Source of the DNA: Marinomonas polaris DSM 16579
Lineage (GTDB): Bacteria; Pseudomonadota; Gammaproteobacteria; Pseudomonadales; Marinomonadaceae
Length of the DNA stretch: 64,000 nt
Assembly: GCF_900129155.1 (NCBI RefSeq)
Contig: NZ_FQVF01000008.1
Coordinates: 1 to 64,000, forward strand
Direction of reading: 5' to 3'
The notes under the pieces are model-generated. The model saw only the letters and a program-made list of their open reading frames with translations. It was not told the DNA's origin and ran no database searches. Every line of letters starts with the position of its first letter. Position 1 is the first letter of the stretch. This document shows positions 36,322-45,477 of this stretch, in pieces. Position numbers and translations under genes: made by a program.

Positions 36322-36350
36322 TCATTAGGAATTGAAAAAGACGAAATTAG

Positions 36351-36379
36351 AAAAAGCGACTGAATGGTCGCTTTTTTTT
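36351..36379 (+). terminator. mucD terminator
   Basis: AAAAAGCGAC pairs with GTCGCTTTTT around a 6-nt loop, followed by further T. It ends the rse/mucD region. Confidence 0.88.
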
Positions 36380-36416
36380 GCTTTAAACTTGAAGTTAAAG
36401 ATTAGACATGTAACTA

Positions 36417-36486
36417 TTTTTTTCTTTAAACATCACGTTTATATTATTTTTTTCTTTAAACATCACGTTTATATTATTTTTTTATT
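36417..36486 (+). repeat. Tandem 30-bp repeat upstream of the cheW-like gene
   Basis: Two exact 30-bp copies lie at 36421-36450 and 36451-36480, built of a T-run, CTTTAAACATCACG and TTTATATTA. Partial units flank both sides. A degenerate third version (CTTTTTTTTGCTTTAAACTTGA) occurs at 36371-36392, inside the mucD terminator. It is not coding in any frame I trust and sits 30-100 nt before the cheW start. Confidence 0.9.
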
Positions 36487-36516
36487 TAGACAGAAAATTA
36501 TTTTAAGGAGCGGGTT

Positions 36517-36942
36517 TTGGAGCAAGTGGTCGAGAAGGGGATTTGCTTTCGTTTAGGAAGTGAGCGTTATGTTCATCCTATTTCAACTGTCAAAGAAGTA
36601 CTTAGTTACCAGTCTCCGGCTCCTGTGCCAGGTGCTCGTGAAGGTGTTGAGGGTATGATTGATGTGCGCGGTAATATGGTAACGGTATTGTACGGTACGC
36701 ATTTGTTGAATTTAGATCCAGCTGAGTGCGAAGAGGAAGGTCATATTATTGTTTTGGATTTACCTACTGGCTATTTTGGAATTCGAGTAGAAGCCGTGGA
36801 ACGAGTTATGGACCTGCCTGAAAATAATGATACCCATGGACTGGAGTATCGAGATCATGACTGTATTCAAGGAACCATCCAGCATGATAATGAGCTTTAT
36901 ATCTTGGTAGAGTTCAATGATTATTGTTCTGGGTTAGATTAA
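36517..36942 (+). CDS. CheW-domain protein (single domain)
   Basis: This 141-residue protein is a stand-alone CheW fold (about 8-138). Features are ICFRLGSERYVHPISTVKEVLSY, VEGMIDVRGNMVTVLY (the CheW core with its conserved arginine) and FGIRVEAVERVMDLPE. CheW links chemoreceptors to the CheA kinase. No other chemotaxis gene is near, so it may be a variant coupling protein for an unlinked array. It starts at TTG 36517 with a strong AAGGAG 6 nt upstream; the GTG at 36526 is a weaker choice. A 30-bp tandem repeat lies just upstream. Confidence 0.9.
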   Translation: MEQVVEKGICFRLGSERYVHPISTVKEVLSYQSPAPVPGAREGVEGMIDVRGNMVTVLYGTHLLNLDPAECEEEGHIIVLDLPTGYFGIRVEAVERVMDLPENNDTHGLEYRDHDCIQGTIQHDNELYILVEFNDYCSGLD

Positions 36943-36957
36943 TCTTGTTTTTGATTT

Positions 36958-36988
36958 GCGAGCCAATGAAAAAGTATCATTGACTCGC
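36958..36988. terminator. Hairpin between convergent cheW-like gene and argA
   Basis: GCGAGCCAATGA pairs imperfectly with TCATTGACTCGC around a 7-nt loop. It has no T-run, so it is a weak terminator for either side. Confidence 0.45.
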
Positions 36989-37015
36989 TAATTTGAGCTG
37001 CTCTTTAAATGGTTA

Positions 37016-38326
37016 TTACAGCTGCTTTGAGAAGATTTTGGAGTTACGTTGATAGTTGTACAGTGCTTGTTTTTGCGTTGGTAAACTTGCCAATGTCGTT
37101 TCGCTAAACCCTCGTTCAATAAACCAATGAGCGGTTCGTGTGGTTAATAAGAAGAGCATAGTTAGGTTTTGACGCTTAGCAGCTTGTTCTATGCCTTTTA
37201 GTAAGCGTTCACCACGGTTAGAGCCCCTATAATCTGGCGAGACAGCCAAACACGCCAATTCACCGGAGTACTCTTGCTCAAACGGATAAAGTGCCGCGCA
37301 GGCGACAATAGCACCATCACGTTCTATGACAATAAAGCGATCTATCTCGTTCTCTAGAAGTTCGCGAGATCGTCTTACTAAAACACCTTTTTCTTCCAGC
37401 GGAGCTAATAATGCCATCATGCCACCAACATCATCAATGTGGGCTGGTCGCAATTGCTCATAGCTGTCTTCATTTATCATGGTACCCGAACCTTCACGAG
37501 TGAAGAGTTCTTGTAGTAGACCACCATTTTCATTGTAAGAAATGATATGTGCTCTCGGCACACCCTGACGCACGGCTTGGACACAAGCGTCTAATGCCGC
37601 GTGAGTAATGGTAGATAGTGTTTTCTCTTTGAGAATAGCTTCGGCGTCTTTGGTTAATAACTCAGAATAGAGTTCACCATTACTTGTGAAGACGCCCTCT
37701 TCTTCCGAGAAAATAACCAGTTTGTCGGCTTTAAGCTGTATTGCTGCTTGAATGGCAACGTCTTCGCTTTTTAGGTTGAATACTTCACCTGTTGGTGAAA
37801 AGCCAAGATGAGGTAAAAGCACCATGTTGTCATCTTCAAGCAACCGAAAAATTGCTTCGGTATCGATTCGGCGAACTTCACCTGTGTGACCATAATCGAT
37901 GCCATCTACTACACCTAAAGGTCTGGCGATAACATAATTCCCGCTACATACTTTTAGTCTAGCGCCATCCATTGGGGTATTTGATAGTCCCATAGATAGC
38001 TGTGCTTCAAGTTGGACTCGCACCGCCGCAGACGCCTGGATAATGTCAAGTAGCTGGTCTTGTGGTGTGACACGATAATCGTCTTCAACACGGCTGGTTA
38101 AATGTCTATTGGTTAACACTCGACTAATTTGTGGGCGAGCACCTTGGACTAAGACAAGACGAATTCCTAATGAGTCCAGCAAGGCAAGGTCGTGAATAAT
38201 GCTTGAAAAGTGAGCGCACTCTACAGCCTCACCTGGAATCAATATGACAAAGGTTTTTCCCCTATGGGCATTAATATAGGGGGAAGAATGGCGGAACCAG
38301 TCCACATAATTGAATTCTTCTGTCAC
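37016..38326 (-). CDS. argA: Amino-acid N-acetyltransferase (N-acetylglutamate synthase) ArgA
   Basis: ArgA makes N-acetylglutamate, the first step of arginine synthesis. The protein has an N-terminal amino-acid-kinase-like domain (about 18-290; YINAHRGKTFVILIPGEAV, VLVQGARPQI) and a C-terminal GNAT domain (about 295-436; LACLAVSPDYRGSNRGERLL). I choose GTG 38326: GAGG lies 6 nt before it, and MTEEFNYVDWFRHSSPYIN matches the start of pseudomonad ArgA. An ATG at 38338 would overlap argE by 11 nt. With the GTG start, argA begins 1 nt after the argE stop, so the two are coupled. Feedback inhibition by arginine is the family rule. Confidence 0.96.
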   Translation of the reverse strand: MTEEFNYVDWFRHSSPYINAHRGKTFVILIPGEAVECAHFSSIIHDLALLDSLGIRLVLVQGARPQISRVLTNRHLTSRVEDDYRVTPQDQLLDIIQASAAVRVQLEAQLSMGLSNTPMDGARLKVCSGNYVIARPLGVVDGIDYGHTGEVRRIDTEAIFRLLEDDNMVLLPHLGFSPTGEVFNLKSEDVAIQAAIQLKADKLVIFSEEEGVFTSNGELYSELLTKDAEAILKEKTLSTITHAALDACVQAVRQGVPRAHIISYNENGGLLQELFTREGSGTMINEDSYEQLRPAHIDDVGGMMALLAPLEEKGVLVRRSRELLENEIDRFIVIERDGAIVACAALYPFEQEYSGELACLAVSPDYRGSNRGERLLKGIEQAAKRQNLTMLFLLTTRTAHWFIERGFSETTLASLPTQKQALYNYQRNSKIFSKQL

Positions 38327-38327
38327 G

Positions 38328-39503
38328 CTATTCCTCATTTTTTTGCTCGTTTAATTTAAGGCAAAAACGCTCGATTAGACCGCGAATTACCTCTTGCATA
38401 GGTTGAATTTGATCTAGCGCCATAAATTCATTTGGTTGATGGGCTTGATCTATAGAGCCAGGCCCTAAAATTAAGGTTTCCATACCCATTTGATTCAGGA
38501 AAGAACCTTCTGTTGCAAATGCTACAGTACTCGCTTGGCGATTAGTTAAGGTTTCACAGGCTTTTATGATATCCGATTCGACTGGCGTATAAAAAGACGG
38601 AACATCAGGAAATAAACTATTTAGTTGTATTATTGTGCCAGTTTTTTCTTCGATACGCGGCAATATCTGAGCAATTTCCGCCATTAATGCTTGGTTGCTC
38701 ATACCTGGTAGTGCTCGTAAATCAAACTCCAGCTCACAGCGTCCGCAAATACGGTTTGGGTTGTCTCCGCCATGAATGCAGCCAAAGTTCATCGTTGGGT
38801 AGTCAATGACAAAGCTGGCATCGCGATAGTTTGCTTTAAGTTGCTGACGAAATGCCATTAATTCTGACATTACATCGTGCATGGCATCCAGTGCATTGTT
38901 TCCCAGCGAGGGATTAGAAGAATGCCCTGATTGGCCAGTGACTTGGATACGTTCCATCATAATGCCTTTGTGAGCATAAATGGGCGTTAATGATGTGGGT
39001 TCACCAATCAAAGCGTATCGTGCCTTTAACGAACCTCGTTCAACCAAGGCTCTTGCACCAGACATTGAGCTTTCTTCATCAGCGGTCGCCAGAATGATAA
39101 GCGGCTGTTTTAAGTTAGATAGCTGCATTTGTCGAATGGTATCGAGCACAATGGCGAAGAAGCCTTTCATATCACAGCTGCCAAGGCCGTAAAGTTTTTG
39201 CTCTCTTTCTTCCAATTTAAATGGGTCTGATTTCCAACGGCCTTTATCGTAAGGAACCGTATCAGTGTGACCTGAAAGCACTAAACCACCATCACCAGTT
39301 CCGAGTGTCGCAATCAGATTGAACTTATTAGGTTGGTCTGGCAATGGCATGACTTCGCACTGAAAGCTTTGGGAACTAAGCCAGCTTTCAAGCAATTGAA
39401 TCACACCTTTATTTGACTGATCCCAATGGGCTTGACTACAACTGATAGAGGGCGAGGCAATAAGTTGAGACATCATACTGATAAGAGAGGGAAGTGCGGG
39501 CAT
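38328..39503 (-). CDS. argE: Acetylornithine deacetylase ArgE
   Basis: ArgE removes acetate from N-acetylornithine to give ornithine. It is a 391-residue M20-family zinc metallopeptidase. LSGHTDTVPYDKGRW carries the first metal histidine and the bridging aspartate region. GSCDMKGFFA, ATADEESSMSGA (catalytic EE), GEPT and the dimerisation domain (about 180-290) follow; GPGSIDQAHQPNEF has the last metal histidine. The gene order argE-argA with direct coupling is an acetyl-cycle-free (linear) arginine route; an argJ elsewhere cannot be excluded. Confidence 0.96.
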   Translation of the reverse strand: MPALPSLISMMSQLIASPSISCSQAHWDQSNKGVIQLLESWLSSQSFQCEVMPLPDQPNKFNLIATLGTGDGGLVLSGHTDTVPYDKGRWKSDPFKLEEREQKLYGLGSCDMKGFFAIVLDTIRQMQLSNLKQPLIILATADEESSMSGARALVERGSLKARYALIGEPTSLTPIYAHKGIMMERIQVTGQSGHSSNPSLGNNALDAMHDVMSELMAFRQQLKANYRDASFVIDYPTMNFGCIHGGDNPNRICGRCELEFDLRALPGMSNQALMAEIAQILPRIEEKTGTIIQLNSLFPDVPSFYTPVESDIIKACETLTNRQASTVAFATEGSFLNQMGMETLILGPGSIDQAHQPNEFMALDQIQPMQEVIRGLIERFCLKLNEQKNEE

Positions 39504-39634
39504 AAAGGATATTCCTTGAATCCGAGTTATTTTCGAATATTACTACTGTAAGCTAGGCATCTGGTACACTTGCTCGCACATTATTTTTTCTTTGTTGTTT
39601 GCTCAACAGCAAAGGTTTTAGAGGTTCGTATATT

Positions 39635-40582
39635 ATGGCTACCGAGCTAGAGCTAAAGTTAATGCTTCACTCAGAGTATCTCAAGTCCGCAAGTGATTTT
39701 CTTGATGAAATTTGTGCATCTTCTGACACTGATGAACAATCTCGTCAGCCTACGTTGGCCTTGATGAATGCGTATTTTGATACGGAAGGCGCAGATCTCA
39801 TGCAAGGTGGTATGGCACTGCGTATTCGTGCTGTTAACAATAAGTTTATTCAAACCGTTAAAACGCGAGGCAGTAACCGCATTGGCATGCATGCTCGTGG
39901 TGAATGGGAGTGGTTTGTGCCTAGCGATCAATTGGATTTGTCTTTATTAAGTGACGTCCCTTTGCCCGAATCATTACAAGATATGTCTTGGTGTAGCAAG
40001 CTGATCGAAGTCTATCGTACGGACTTTGAGAGACAAGTTTGGAACATCAAATCTCAAGAAACCAAAATGGAAGTGGTTTGCGATCAAGGTTTGGTAACCT
40101 CTCCTTATGGTGAGGACGCGATTTGTGAGTTAGAACTGGAGCTGAAAGAGGGCGACGAGGCGGGTTTGTATCAGTTTGCGTTGCAACTTGCAGAGCGTGT
40201 GCCGGTTCAGGTCAGTATTGTTTCAAAGGCGCAAAAAGGCGTGCGTTTAAAATACGGACAGATTGAATTTCCTAACAAGCCTGTTAATACTTCTAATCCA
40301 CTCGAATTAGCCGCATATTGGTACGAAGTGTGGTTGGTTTATTGGGAAGCGATGTATTTTATGAAAGACGAAGCGCTCATGCAGCCTCTGCGTCATTCCA
40401 TGGCTCAATTAAAAGCCTGTTTGCCCAATGAATTAGCGCAAGCGCTAGGGTGCTTAGATGGCGAATTGGAACAACAACTTGTAGAGGAAGAAGACTTGTT
40501 GCTGAAAAAACTCGCAGGCATGACTCAAATTGGCATTACCATGTTGACAGTTGGGCAATGGTTAAACCAGCAAGCTGTGTAA
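39635..40582 (+). CDS. CYTH-domain protein (inorganic triphosphatase YgiF-like)
   Basis: This 315-residue protein begins MATELELKLML, the ExExK signature of CYTH enzymes, followed by the tunnel-lining strands (about 45-215: NAYFDTEG, MALRIRAVNNKFIQTVKTRG, CELELELKEGD, SKAQKGVRLK). E. coli YgiF, encoded directly upstream of glnE as here, is an inorganic triphosphatase with an added CHAD domain and has 433 residues. Here only about 95 residues follow the CYTH domain, so CHAD is missing or remnant. The start is ATG 39635; the frame extends to 39599 without support. It lies 31 nt before glnE. Confidence 0.88.
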   Translation: MATELELKLMLHSEYLKSASDFLDEICASSDTDEQSRQPTLALMNAYFDTEGADLMQGGMALRIRAVNNKFIQTVKTRGSNRIGMHARGEWEWFVPSDQLDLSLLSDVPLPESLQDMSWCSKLIEVYRTDFERQVWNIKSQETKMEVVCDQGLVTSPYGEDAICELELELKEGDEAGLYQFALQLAERVPVQVSIVSKAQKGVRLKYGQIEFPNKPVNTSNPLELAAYWYEVWLVYWEAMYFMKDEALMQPLRHSMAQLKACLPNELAQALGCLDGELEQQLVEEEDLLLKKLAGMTQIGITMLTVGQWLNQQAV

Positions 40583-40613
40583 AAATAAAAAGAAGATTTT
40601 GTAAGGAAGCCCT

Positions 40614-43544
40614 GTGACACCTCCGCATTTGAACCCTAACTACGCGATATTTTGTGAACAATCCTCTTCTCGTGCCTTGTTATTGGAACATGTCCAAGAT
40701 GCTCGAGAAAGACACGGGCTTGATTCATTAAACCAAGAGCAAATTGATATATTAGAACCCTTGTGGATCTTGAGTGATTATTTACATCAGCAATTTACTC
40801 GTTTTCCCCATTGGTTAGATGATTTGTTGGCGCTTAAAAAGCTACCTGAAAAGCCATCCAAAGAAGCCTTGATGGCTGGCGAAGCATTTTTTTCATGCGA
40901 GGCGAGTGCTTGCCAGACAGAATCACTAGAGCCATTAGATGAAGCCGGTTTTATCAAACGTTTGCGTTTGTATCGTCAGTGGTGGATGGTACGGTTAATA
41001 GCTTTGGACATTCAGCAGCGGCTTTCATTGACCGAGCTGACGTCACGTTTAAGCGCGTTAGCGGATGCATGTGTGAATGCCAGCCTTCAATGGACAACGC
41101 AGCACTATCTTGCCTTGTACGGTCAGGCGTTGGATAGCAAGGGCTTACCTCAGTCGATGATTGTGATCGGTATGGGGAAGCTTGGCGGAAACGAACTAAA
41201 CCTGTCTTCTGATATAGATTTAATTTTTGCCTTTCGTGAACATGGTGATACTCAAGGCGGAAAGAAAAGTCTGTCACATCAAGAGTACTTTACCAAGCTT
41301 GGTCAAAAACTGATTCAGCATCTAGATCAGGTCAACGCCGATGGCTTTGTTTTTAGAGTCGACATGCGTTTGCGGCCGTTTGGTCAGTCTGGTGCTTTGG
41401 TATTAAACATGGATTCCTTGGAAAATTATTACCAAGATCAAGGGCGAGATTGGGAGCGTTACGCCATGATCAAGGCTCGTGTCATGTCGGGTACTGCGTT
41501 GGATGTAAGAGAATTTGAAGCCTTGCGCAAGCCCTTTGTTTATCGCAAATATCTCGATTTTGGTGCGATAGGAGCATTGCGCGATCTTAAGCAAATGATT
41601 GCCAAAGAGGTACGTCGCAAAGGTATAGAGCACAATATTAAATTGGGCGAAGGTGGCATTCGTGAAGTTGAGTTTATCGCTCAAGCTTTGCAGATATTAC
41701 ACGGTGGTCGAGATCAGGGCTTGCAAACGCCAGCCTTGTTGAAAGTGTTACCTTACCTTGCTCAACAGGATTATTTGCCTGTCGAAGAAATGGATCAATT
41801 GCGTGAGGCGTATTTACTTTTACGTCGCACCGAGCATGCATTGCAAGCGGTTAATGACGAGCAAACGCAGCTATTGCCAGAAGATGATCGAGCACGCACG
41901 CGCATTGCATTAATAGTAGGTTTCCCTTCCTGGGAAGCATTGGATAAGCGACTGTGGGAAGTGCGTAAAAATGTTCATCGTTCTTTTGTGGCATTAATCG
42001 ATGATGGTCACGAAAGCACTGAAGAAGTGAAAAATCAGGAAACGTGGCGTTTATTGATCAAGCATCCAGAGGATCGAGAAGCCATACAAGACGCGATTGA
42101 GCTGATTTCTTGGCAAGATCAAGAAGCGAGTATTTCACGTATTTCGCAGTTGCTTAGCTCTCGCACTGTGGTGTTTATGCAGCCTATTGGTCATGAACGA
42201 CTTGCTGTATTTTTAGCTGCTCTGATTTCTAAGTTAACAGACGAAGCCAATCCAGATTTGGTATTAGAACGTGTTTTTCCTATTTTAGAAGCGGTGTTAC
42301 GTCGTACTGCCTATTTAGTCTTGTTGTGTGAAAATCAAACAGCGCTGACGCATCTTATTCGATTGTGTCGAGAAAGTGTGTGGTTTACCGAAGCGATTTC
42401 GACGACGCCAGCATTGCTGGACGAACTGCTAGACGCCAATACGCTATTTTCACCACCAGATAAAACCATGCTAGCGGAAGAGCTTCAGCAAATATTACTG
42501 CGATTACCTGAAGACGATGAAGAAGCTCAGATGGACGCTATGCGTCGCTTTAGGCGTTCTATTATCTTGCGTATTGCTGCCTGCGATATAACAGAAATAC
42601 TGCCTGTCATGAAAGTGAGTGATCACTTAACGTGGTTGGCAGAAGTACTTTTAGATCAGGTGTTGCAGCAATCTTGGCAATATTTGACTAAGAAACACGG
42701 CTTTCCAGTAAGCCAAGACGAGGTCGCTTTCACACCGCAATTGGCGATTATTGGCTATGGGAAATCAGGTGGTTGGGAGCTAGGTTACGATTCAGACCTT
42801 GATCTTGTATTTATTCACGATGCACAGGCAAACGGAAGTACAGACGGCGATCGCAGTATAGACAATCTCACTTTCTATACTCGTCTAGGGCAGCGTTTAA
42901 TTCACATGATTACCAGCTTTACCGCTGCTGGTCGCTTGTACGAAGTGGATATGCGTTTGCGTCCTTCGGGTAACTCTGGCTTATTGGTTTCTAGTTTAGA
43001 AGCTTTTAAAGATTATCAGCAAAAAGAAGCTTGGGTTTGGGAGCATCAAGCGTTGACTCGTTCACGCGGTTTGGCCGGTGAACCTAATTTACTGGCTAAA
43101 TTTGAAGAGTGCCGTAAAGAGATTATTGCTTCAGTACGAGACCGAGATGTACTAAAAGCTGAAGTCATCAAAATGCGCGAGAAGATGCGTGCTCATCTTG
43201 ATACTGGTGGCAAAGAGCAAGGTTTTGATCTTAAGCAAGGTGCTGGTGGCATCATTGATATTGAATTCATGGTGCAATACTTAGTGTTGGCTTGGTCATG
43301 TAAATACCCAGAGTTGATGCGATTTTCCGACAATGTTCGTCAGCTAGAAGCGGCTGCTTTAGTTGGCTTGATTGGTGCTGAACAGGCTGAAAAAATGACT
43401 GATACCTATACGCTTTATCGGTCTCTTACCCATAGATTGAGCTTGCAGCAACAAGGTAGAGTGGTTCAAAAAGATACGCTGGTTGATAACCAGAACTTGG
43501 TGAGTCAGTATTGGGATAGTTTTGTTAACGATGACAAAATTTAA
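40614..43544 (+). CDS. glnE: Glutamine synthetase adenylyltransferase/deadenylase GlnE
   Basis: GlnE attaches AMP to, and removes it from, glutamine synthetase under control of PII and glutamine. The 976-residue protein has two nucleotidyltransferase domains. The N-terminal deadenylase has GMGKLGGNELNLSSDIDLIF (about 183-202), and the C-terminal adenylyltransferase has GYGKSGGWELGYDSDLDLVF (about 713-732). Both carry the paired aspartates, and GAGGIIDIEFMVQY and GEGGIREVEFIAQ follow them. It starts with GTG, with AAGGA 6-7 nt upstream. Length is near E. coli GlnE (946). A PII gene lies 13 kb away in this window. Confidence 0.97.
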   Translation: MTPPHLNPNYAIFCEQSSSRALLLEHVQDARERHGLDSLNQEQIDILEPLWILSDYLHQQFTRFPHWLDDLLALKKLPEKPSKEALMAGEAFFSCEASACQTESLEPLDEAGFIKRLRLYRQWWMVRLIALDIQQRLSLTELTSRLSALADACVNASLQWTTQHYLALYGQALDSKGLPQSMIVIGMGKLGGNELNLSSDIDLIFAFREHGDTQGGKKSLSHQEYFTKLGQKLIQHLDQVNADGFVFRVDMRLRPFGQSGALVLNMDSLENYYQDQGRDWERYAMIKARVMSGTALDVREFEALRKPFVYRKYLDFGAIGALRDLKQMIAKEVRRKGIEHNIKLGEGGIREVEFIAQALQILHGGRDQGLQTPALLKVLPYLAQQDYLPVEEMDQLREAYLLLRRTEHALQAVNDEQTQLLPEDDRARTRIALIVGFPSWEALDKRLWEVRKNVHRSFVALIDDGHESTEEVKNQETWRLLIKHPEDREAIQDAIELISWQDQEASISRISQLLSSRTVVFMQPIGHERLAVFLAALISKLTDEANPDLVLERVFPILEAVLRRTAYLVLLCENQTALTHLIRLCRESVWFTEAISTTPALLDELLDANTLFSPPDKTMLAEELQQILLRLPEDDEEAQMDAMRRFRRSIILRIAACDITEILPVMKVSDHLTWLAEVLLDQVLQQSWQYLTKKHGFPVSQDEVAFTPQLAIIGYGKSGGWELGYDSDLDLVFIHDAQANGSTDGDRSIDNLTFYTRLGQRLIHMITSFTAAGRLYEVDMRLRPSGNSGLLVSSLEAFKDYQQKEAWVWEHQALTRSRGLAGEPNLLAKFEECRKEIIASVRDRDVLKAEVIKMREKMRAHLDTGGKEQGFDLKQGAGGIIDIEFMVQYLVLAWSCKYPELMRFSDNVRQLEAAALVGLIGAEQAEKMTDTYTLYRSLTHRLSLQQQGRVVQKDTLVDNQNLVSQYWDSFVNDDKI

Positions 43545-43669
43545 GTTTTTGTTTTATTGCTATAAAAAAGCATTACAAAAAGGTGTTCGTAAATTAGCCA
43601 ATCCCCCGCTATACTTTGGCCATTGATCAGTTTTTTTCGATCTACCATTCACAATTGATAGGAGGAAGA

Positions 43670-43879
43670 ATGCCAAGCATTAATGGTGTTAGCAGTCCTG
43701 CGATGGATTATGCGAGTGAAGTCTATAGCGCTAATTTAGCCAAGGCTGCTCAGCAACAAAAAGCGGAACAAAATCTTGCTTTATTGGCCGAAGCCGCAAA
43801 AAACGTTACGCCAGCTGCGAGTAGTGGATCACATACCACGACGGATAACTTAGGGCAAAATATCAATATTAACGTTTGA
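43670..43879 (+). CDS. Small hypothetical protein (possibly YjfB-type)
   Basis: This 69-residue protein starts at ATG 43670 behind a strong GGAGGA 3 nt upstream; a longer frame to 43616 lacks one. Residues 10-45 form an Ala/Gln-rich amphipathic helix (NLAKAAQQQKAEQNLALLAEAA). It ends DNLGQNININV. The pattern of an Ala/Gln helix and a terminal LG-x-N-(I/V) segment resembles the small putative motility proteins of the YjfB family, but similarity is too weak to assert. It follows glnE by 125 nt and precedes a strong terminator, so it is a real transcript end. Confidence 0.72.
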   Translation: MPSINGVSSPAMDYASEVYSANLAKAAQQQKAEQNLALLAEAAKNVTPAASSGSHTTTDNLGQNININV

Positions 43880-43922
43880 TTCTAAGTAGTTATCTTATTG
43901 ATTTAAAAAGTAATAAACAATT

Positions 43923-43957
43923 AAAAGCCCAGTCAGATGTTATCTGACTGGGCTTTT
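43923..43957. terminator. Strong bidirectional terminator
   Basis: A 16-bp perfect stem (AAAAGCCCAGTCAGAT with ATCTGACTGGGCTTTT) has a 3-nt loop and terminal A/T runs. It separates the small gene from the convergent sbmA-like gene. Confidence 0.95.
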
Positions 43958-43989
43958 AATTTGAACAGAATTAAGTTGTTACTTTAATC

Positions 43990-45264
43990 TTATGTTTCCA
44001 TAAAATTTTGATCTTCCGTTGGTAAAGATTGGTCATCAATAGCCGCTTCAAAAGCTTTAAGACGTTTGTAGATAGAGAGCAGTTCAACGATGGTTGTCCA
44101 AGAATTCACTAAATATTGGAACGAATTTTCTACTTGATTGAAAGCATTGTTAATTTGTTGAAATAGACCAAAAGTAATAACGCCAGCAACTATGGATGGG
44201 CCAAGTGCTATTAATGGCACAAGAACACCTGCTTGAAGGTAGCCATAGCGAACCACGTTGAAATATAGGTAATTAAAATAGAGCGTGAAGTAGTTCTTAC
44301 GGACGTGATTGAATAGCTCGTTTAATGTTGGCGGCTCCGCTCTGTTTTCATTGTCCTCTCCATATACTAACTCTTTCCGGTAAGCTGCTTCTACTCGTTG
44401 ATTTTTAAACTCTAGCCCCGGTAATTTAATACCGGCTACTGCGAGTAAAGTGGTACCAATAATAGACCAGAATAATGCGGTGAAAACGAGTGCTTGAGGA
44501 ACTTCTCCAATAAAAGGTAGCTCTTTTACATAGGAAGAAAGACCCCATAGAACAGGTAAGAATGCTAACAAAGTCATCACAGAGCTAATAAGGCGAACTC
44601 CCAGACCTTCCAAAATGCTAGCAAAGCGCATCGTGTCTTCTTGTATCCGTTGAGATGCACCTTCTATATGTCTAACCTGTTGCCATTTAGAGGAATAGTA
44701 CTCTGTCATAGAGGTCCTCCAGCGAAATACGTAATGACTTACAAAGAAGTTTTTTAGAACAGCAACAGTTATACTGATTGCGGCAATACTTGAAAAAGTG
44801 TAAAGCTGTGAAAAGTATTCGCCTATTGTAATTGAATTCGGCGCAGATAAGGCTTTTTGAATAAGGTTATAAAAACTACCATACCAATCATTTATCATGA
44901 CGCTAAGTTGCACGCTAAACCAAGTGGTAAATATGATAATCCCAGACCCTAAAACAGACCACTTTCCCCATTTTTGGCCACCATAGATCATCCATACGCC
45001 AATAAATATGCCATAACAAGCAGCCATATATTGGTATAGCCATATAGTTAGGGCTGTTTCTTGGGTACTTTGGAAGGCAGCTTGAGCGGCTGCATCAGCA
45101 CCTTCAGCTAATGTTTCTGGAAAATGAACACCAAATAGAGATCCTAGGCTTAATGTGTTGCCTAGGTCTTGAACGGCAAGATACCAGCCAAGGACACAAA
45201 CGAGTGCCCACAGGGCAAAACTAAGAAAAAACAATTTAGGTTTGGGAAAGAAAGATTGAAACAC
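43990..45264 (-). CDS. sbmA: SbmA/BacA-family peptide transporter
   Basis: SbmA/BacA proteins import peptides (microcin B17, proline-rich antimicrobial peptides, bleomycin) using the proton gradient. The 424-residue protein has about seven to eight membrane segments. Family segments are WLAVQDLG-like N-terminus, YGGQKWGKWSVLGSG, DWYGSFYNLIQKAL, RWRTSMTEYYSSKW, QRIQEDTMRFA and FQYLVNSWTTIVELLSIYKRLKAFE. E. coli SbmA has 406 residues. It lacks the nucleotide-binding domain of the longer YddA-type relatives. The start is GTG at 45264, and AGAGAA lies 10 nt before it. It stands alone, divergent from the phzF-like gene. Confidence 0.93.
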   Translation of the reverse strand: MFQSFFPKPKLFFLSFALWALVCVLGWYLAVQDLGNTLSLGSLFGVHFPETLAEGADAAAQAAFQSTQETALTIWLYQYMAACYGIFIGVWMIYGGQKWGKWSVLGSGIIIFTTWFSVQLSVMINDWYGSFYNLIQKALSAPNSITIGEYFSQLYTFSSIAAISITVAVLKNFFVSHYVFRWRTSMTEYYSSKWQQVRHIEGASQRIQEDTMRFASILEGLGVRLISSVMTLLAFLPVLWGLSSYVKELPFIGEVPQALVFTALFWSIIGTTLLAVAGIKLPGLEFKNQRVEAAYRKELVYGEDNENRAEPPTLNELFNHVRKNYFTLYFNYLYFNVVRYGYLQAGVLVPLIALGPSIVAGVITFGLFQQINNAFNQVENSFQYLVNSWTTIVELLSIYKRLKAFEAAIDDQSLPTEDQNFMET

Positions 45265-45477
45265 GGTTTAGTTTCTCTATAAGTTGAATACTTCATAAGC
45301 CATTGATTTACGCAGGGTTGTTTAATGGCGCTTTACCGGAGCTTAAACCAGTAAAGTGATAATCACAATCAAACACCCCTTAAGGAATCAGCAAAAAAGA
45401 CGATAATCCATTATGGTGACTGTATATTGAAGGTAATTGAGGGTGAAGTGACACTATGAGAGCAATGGGAGTGTTAT

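Noticed and set aside
36332..36556. A 74-codon frame with a duplicated hydrophobic block upstream of the cheW-like gene
   Set aside because: The duplication is the 30-bp DNA repeat read in frame; the frame lies over a terminator, lacks a ribosome binding site and overlaps cheW.
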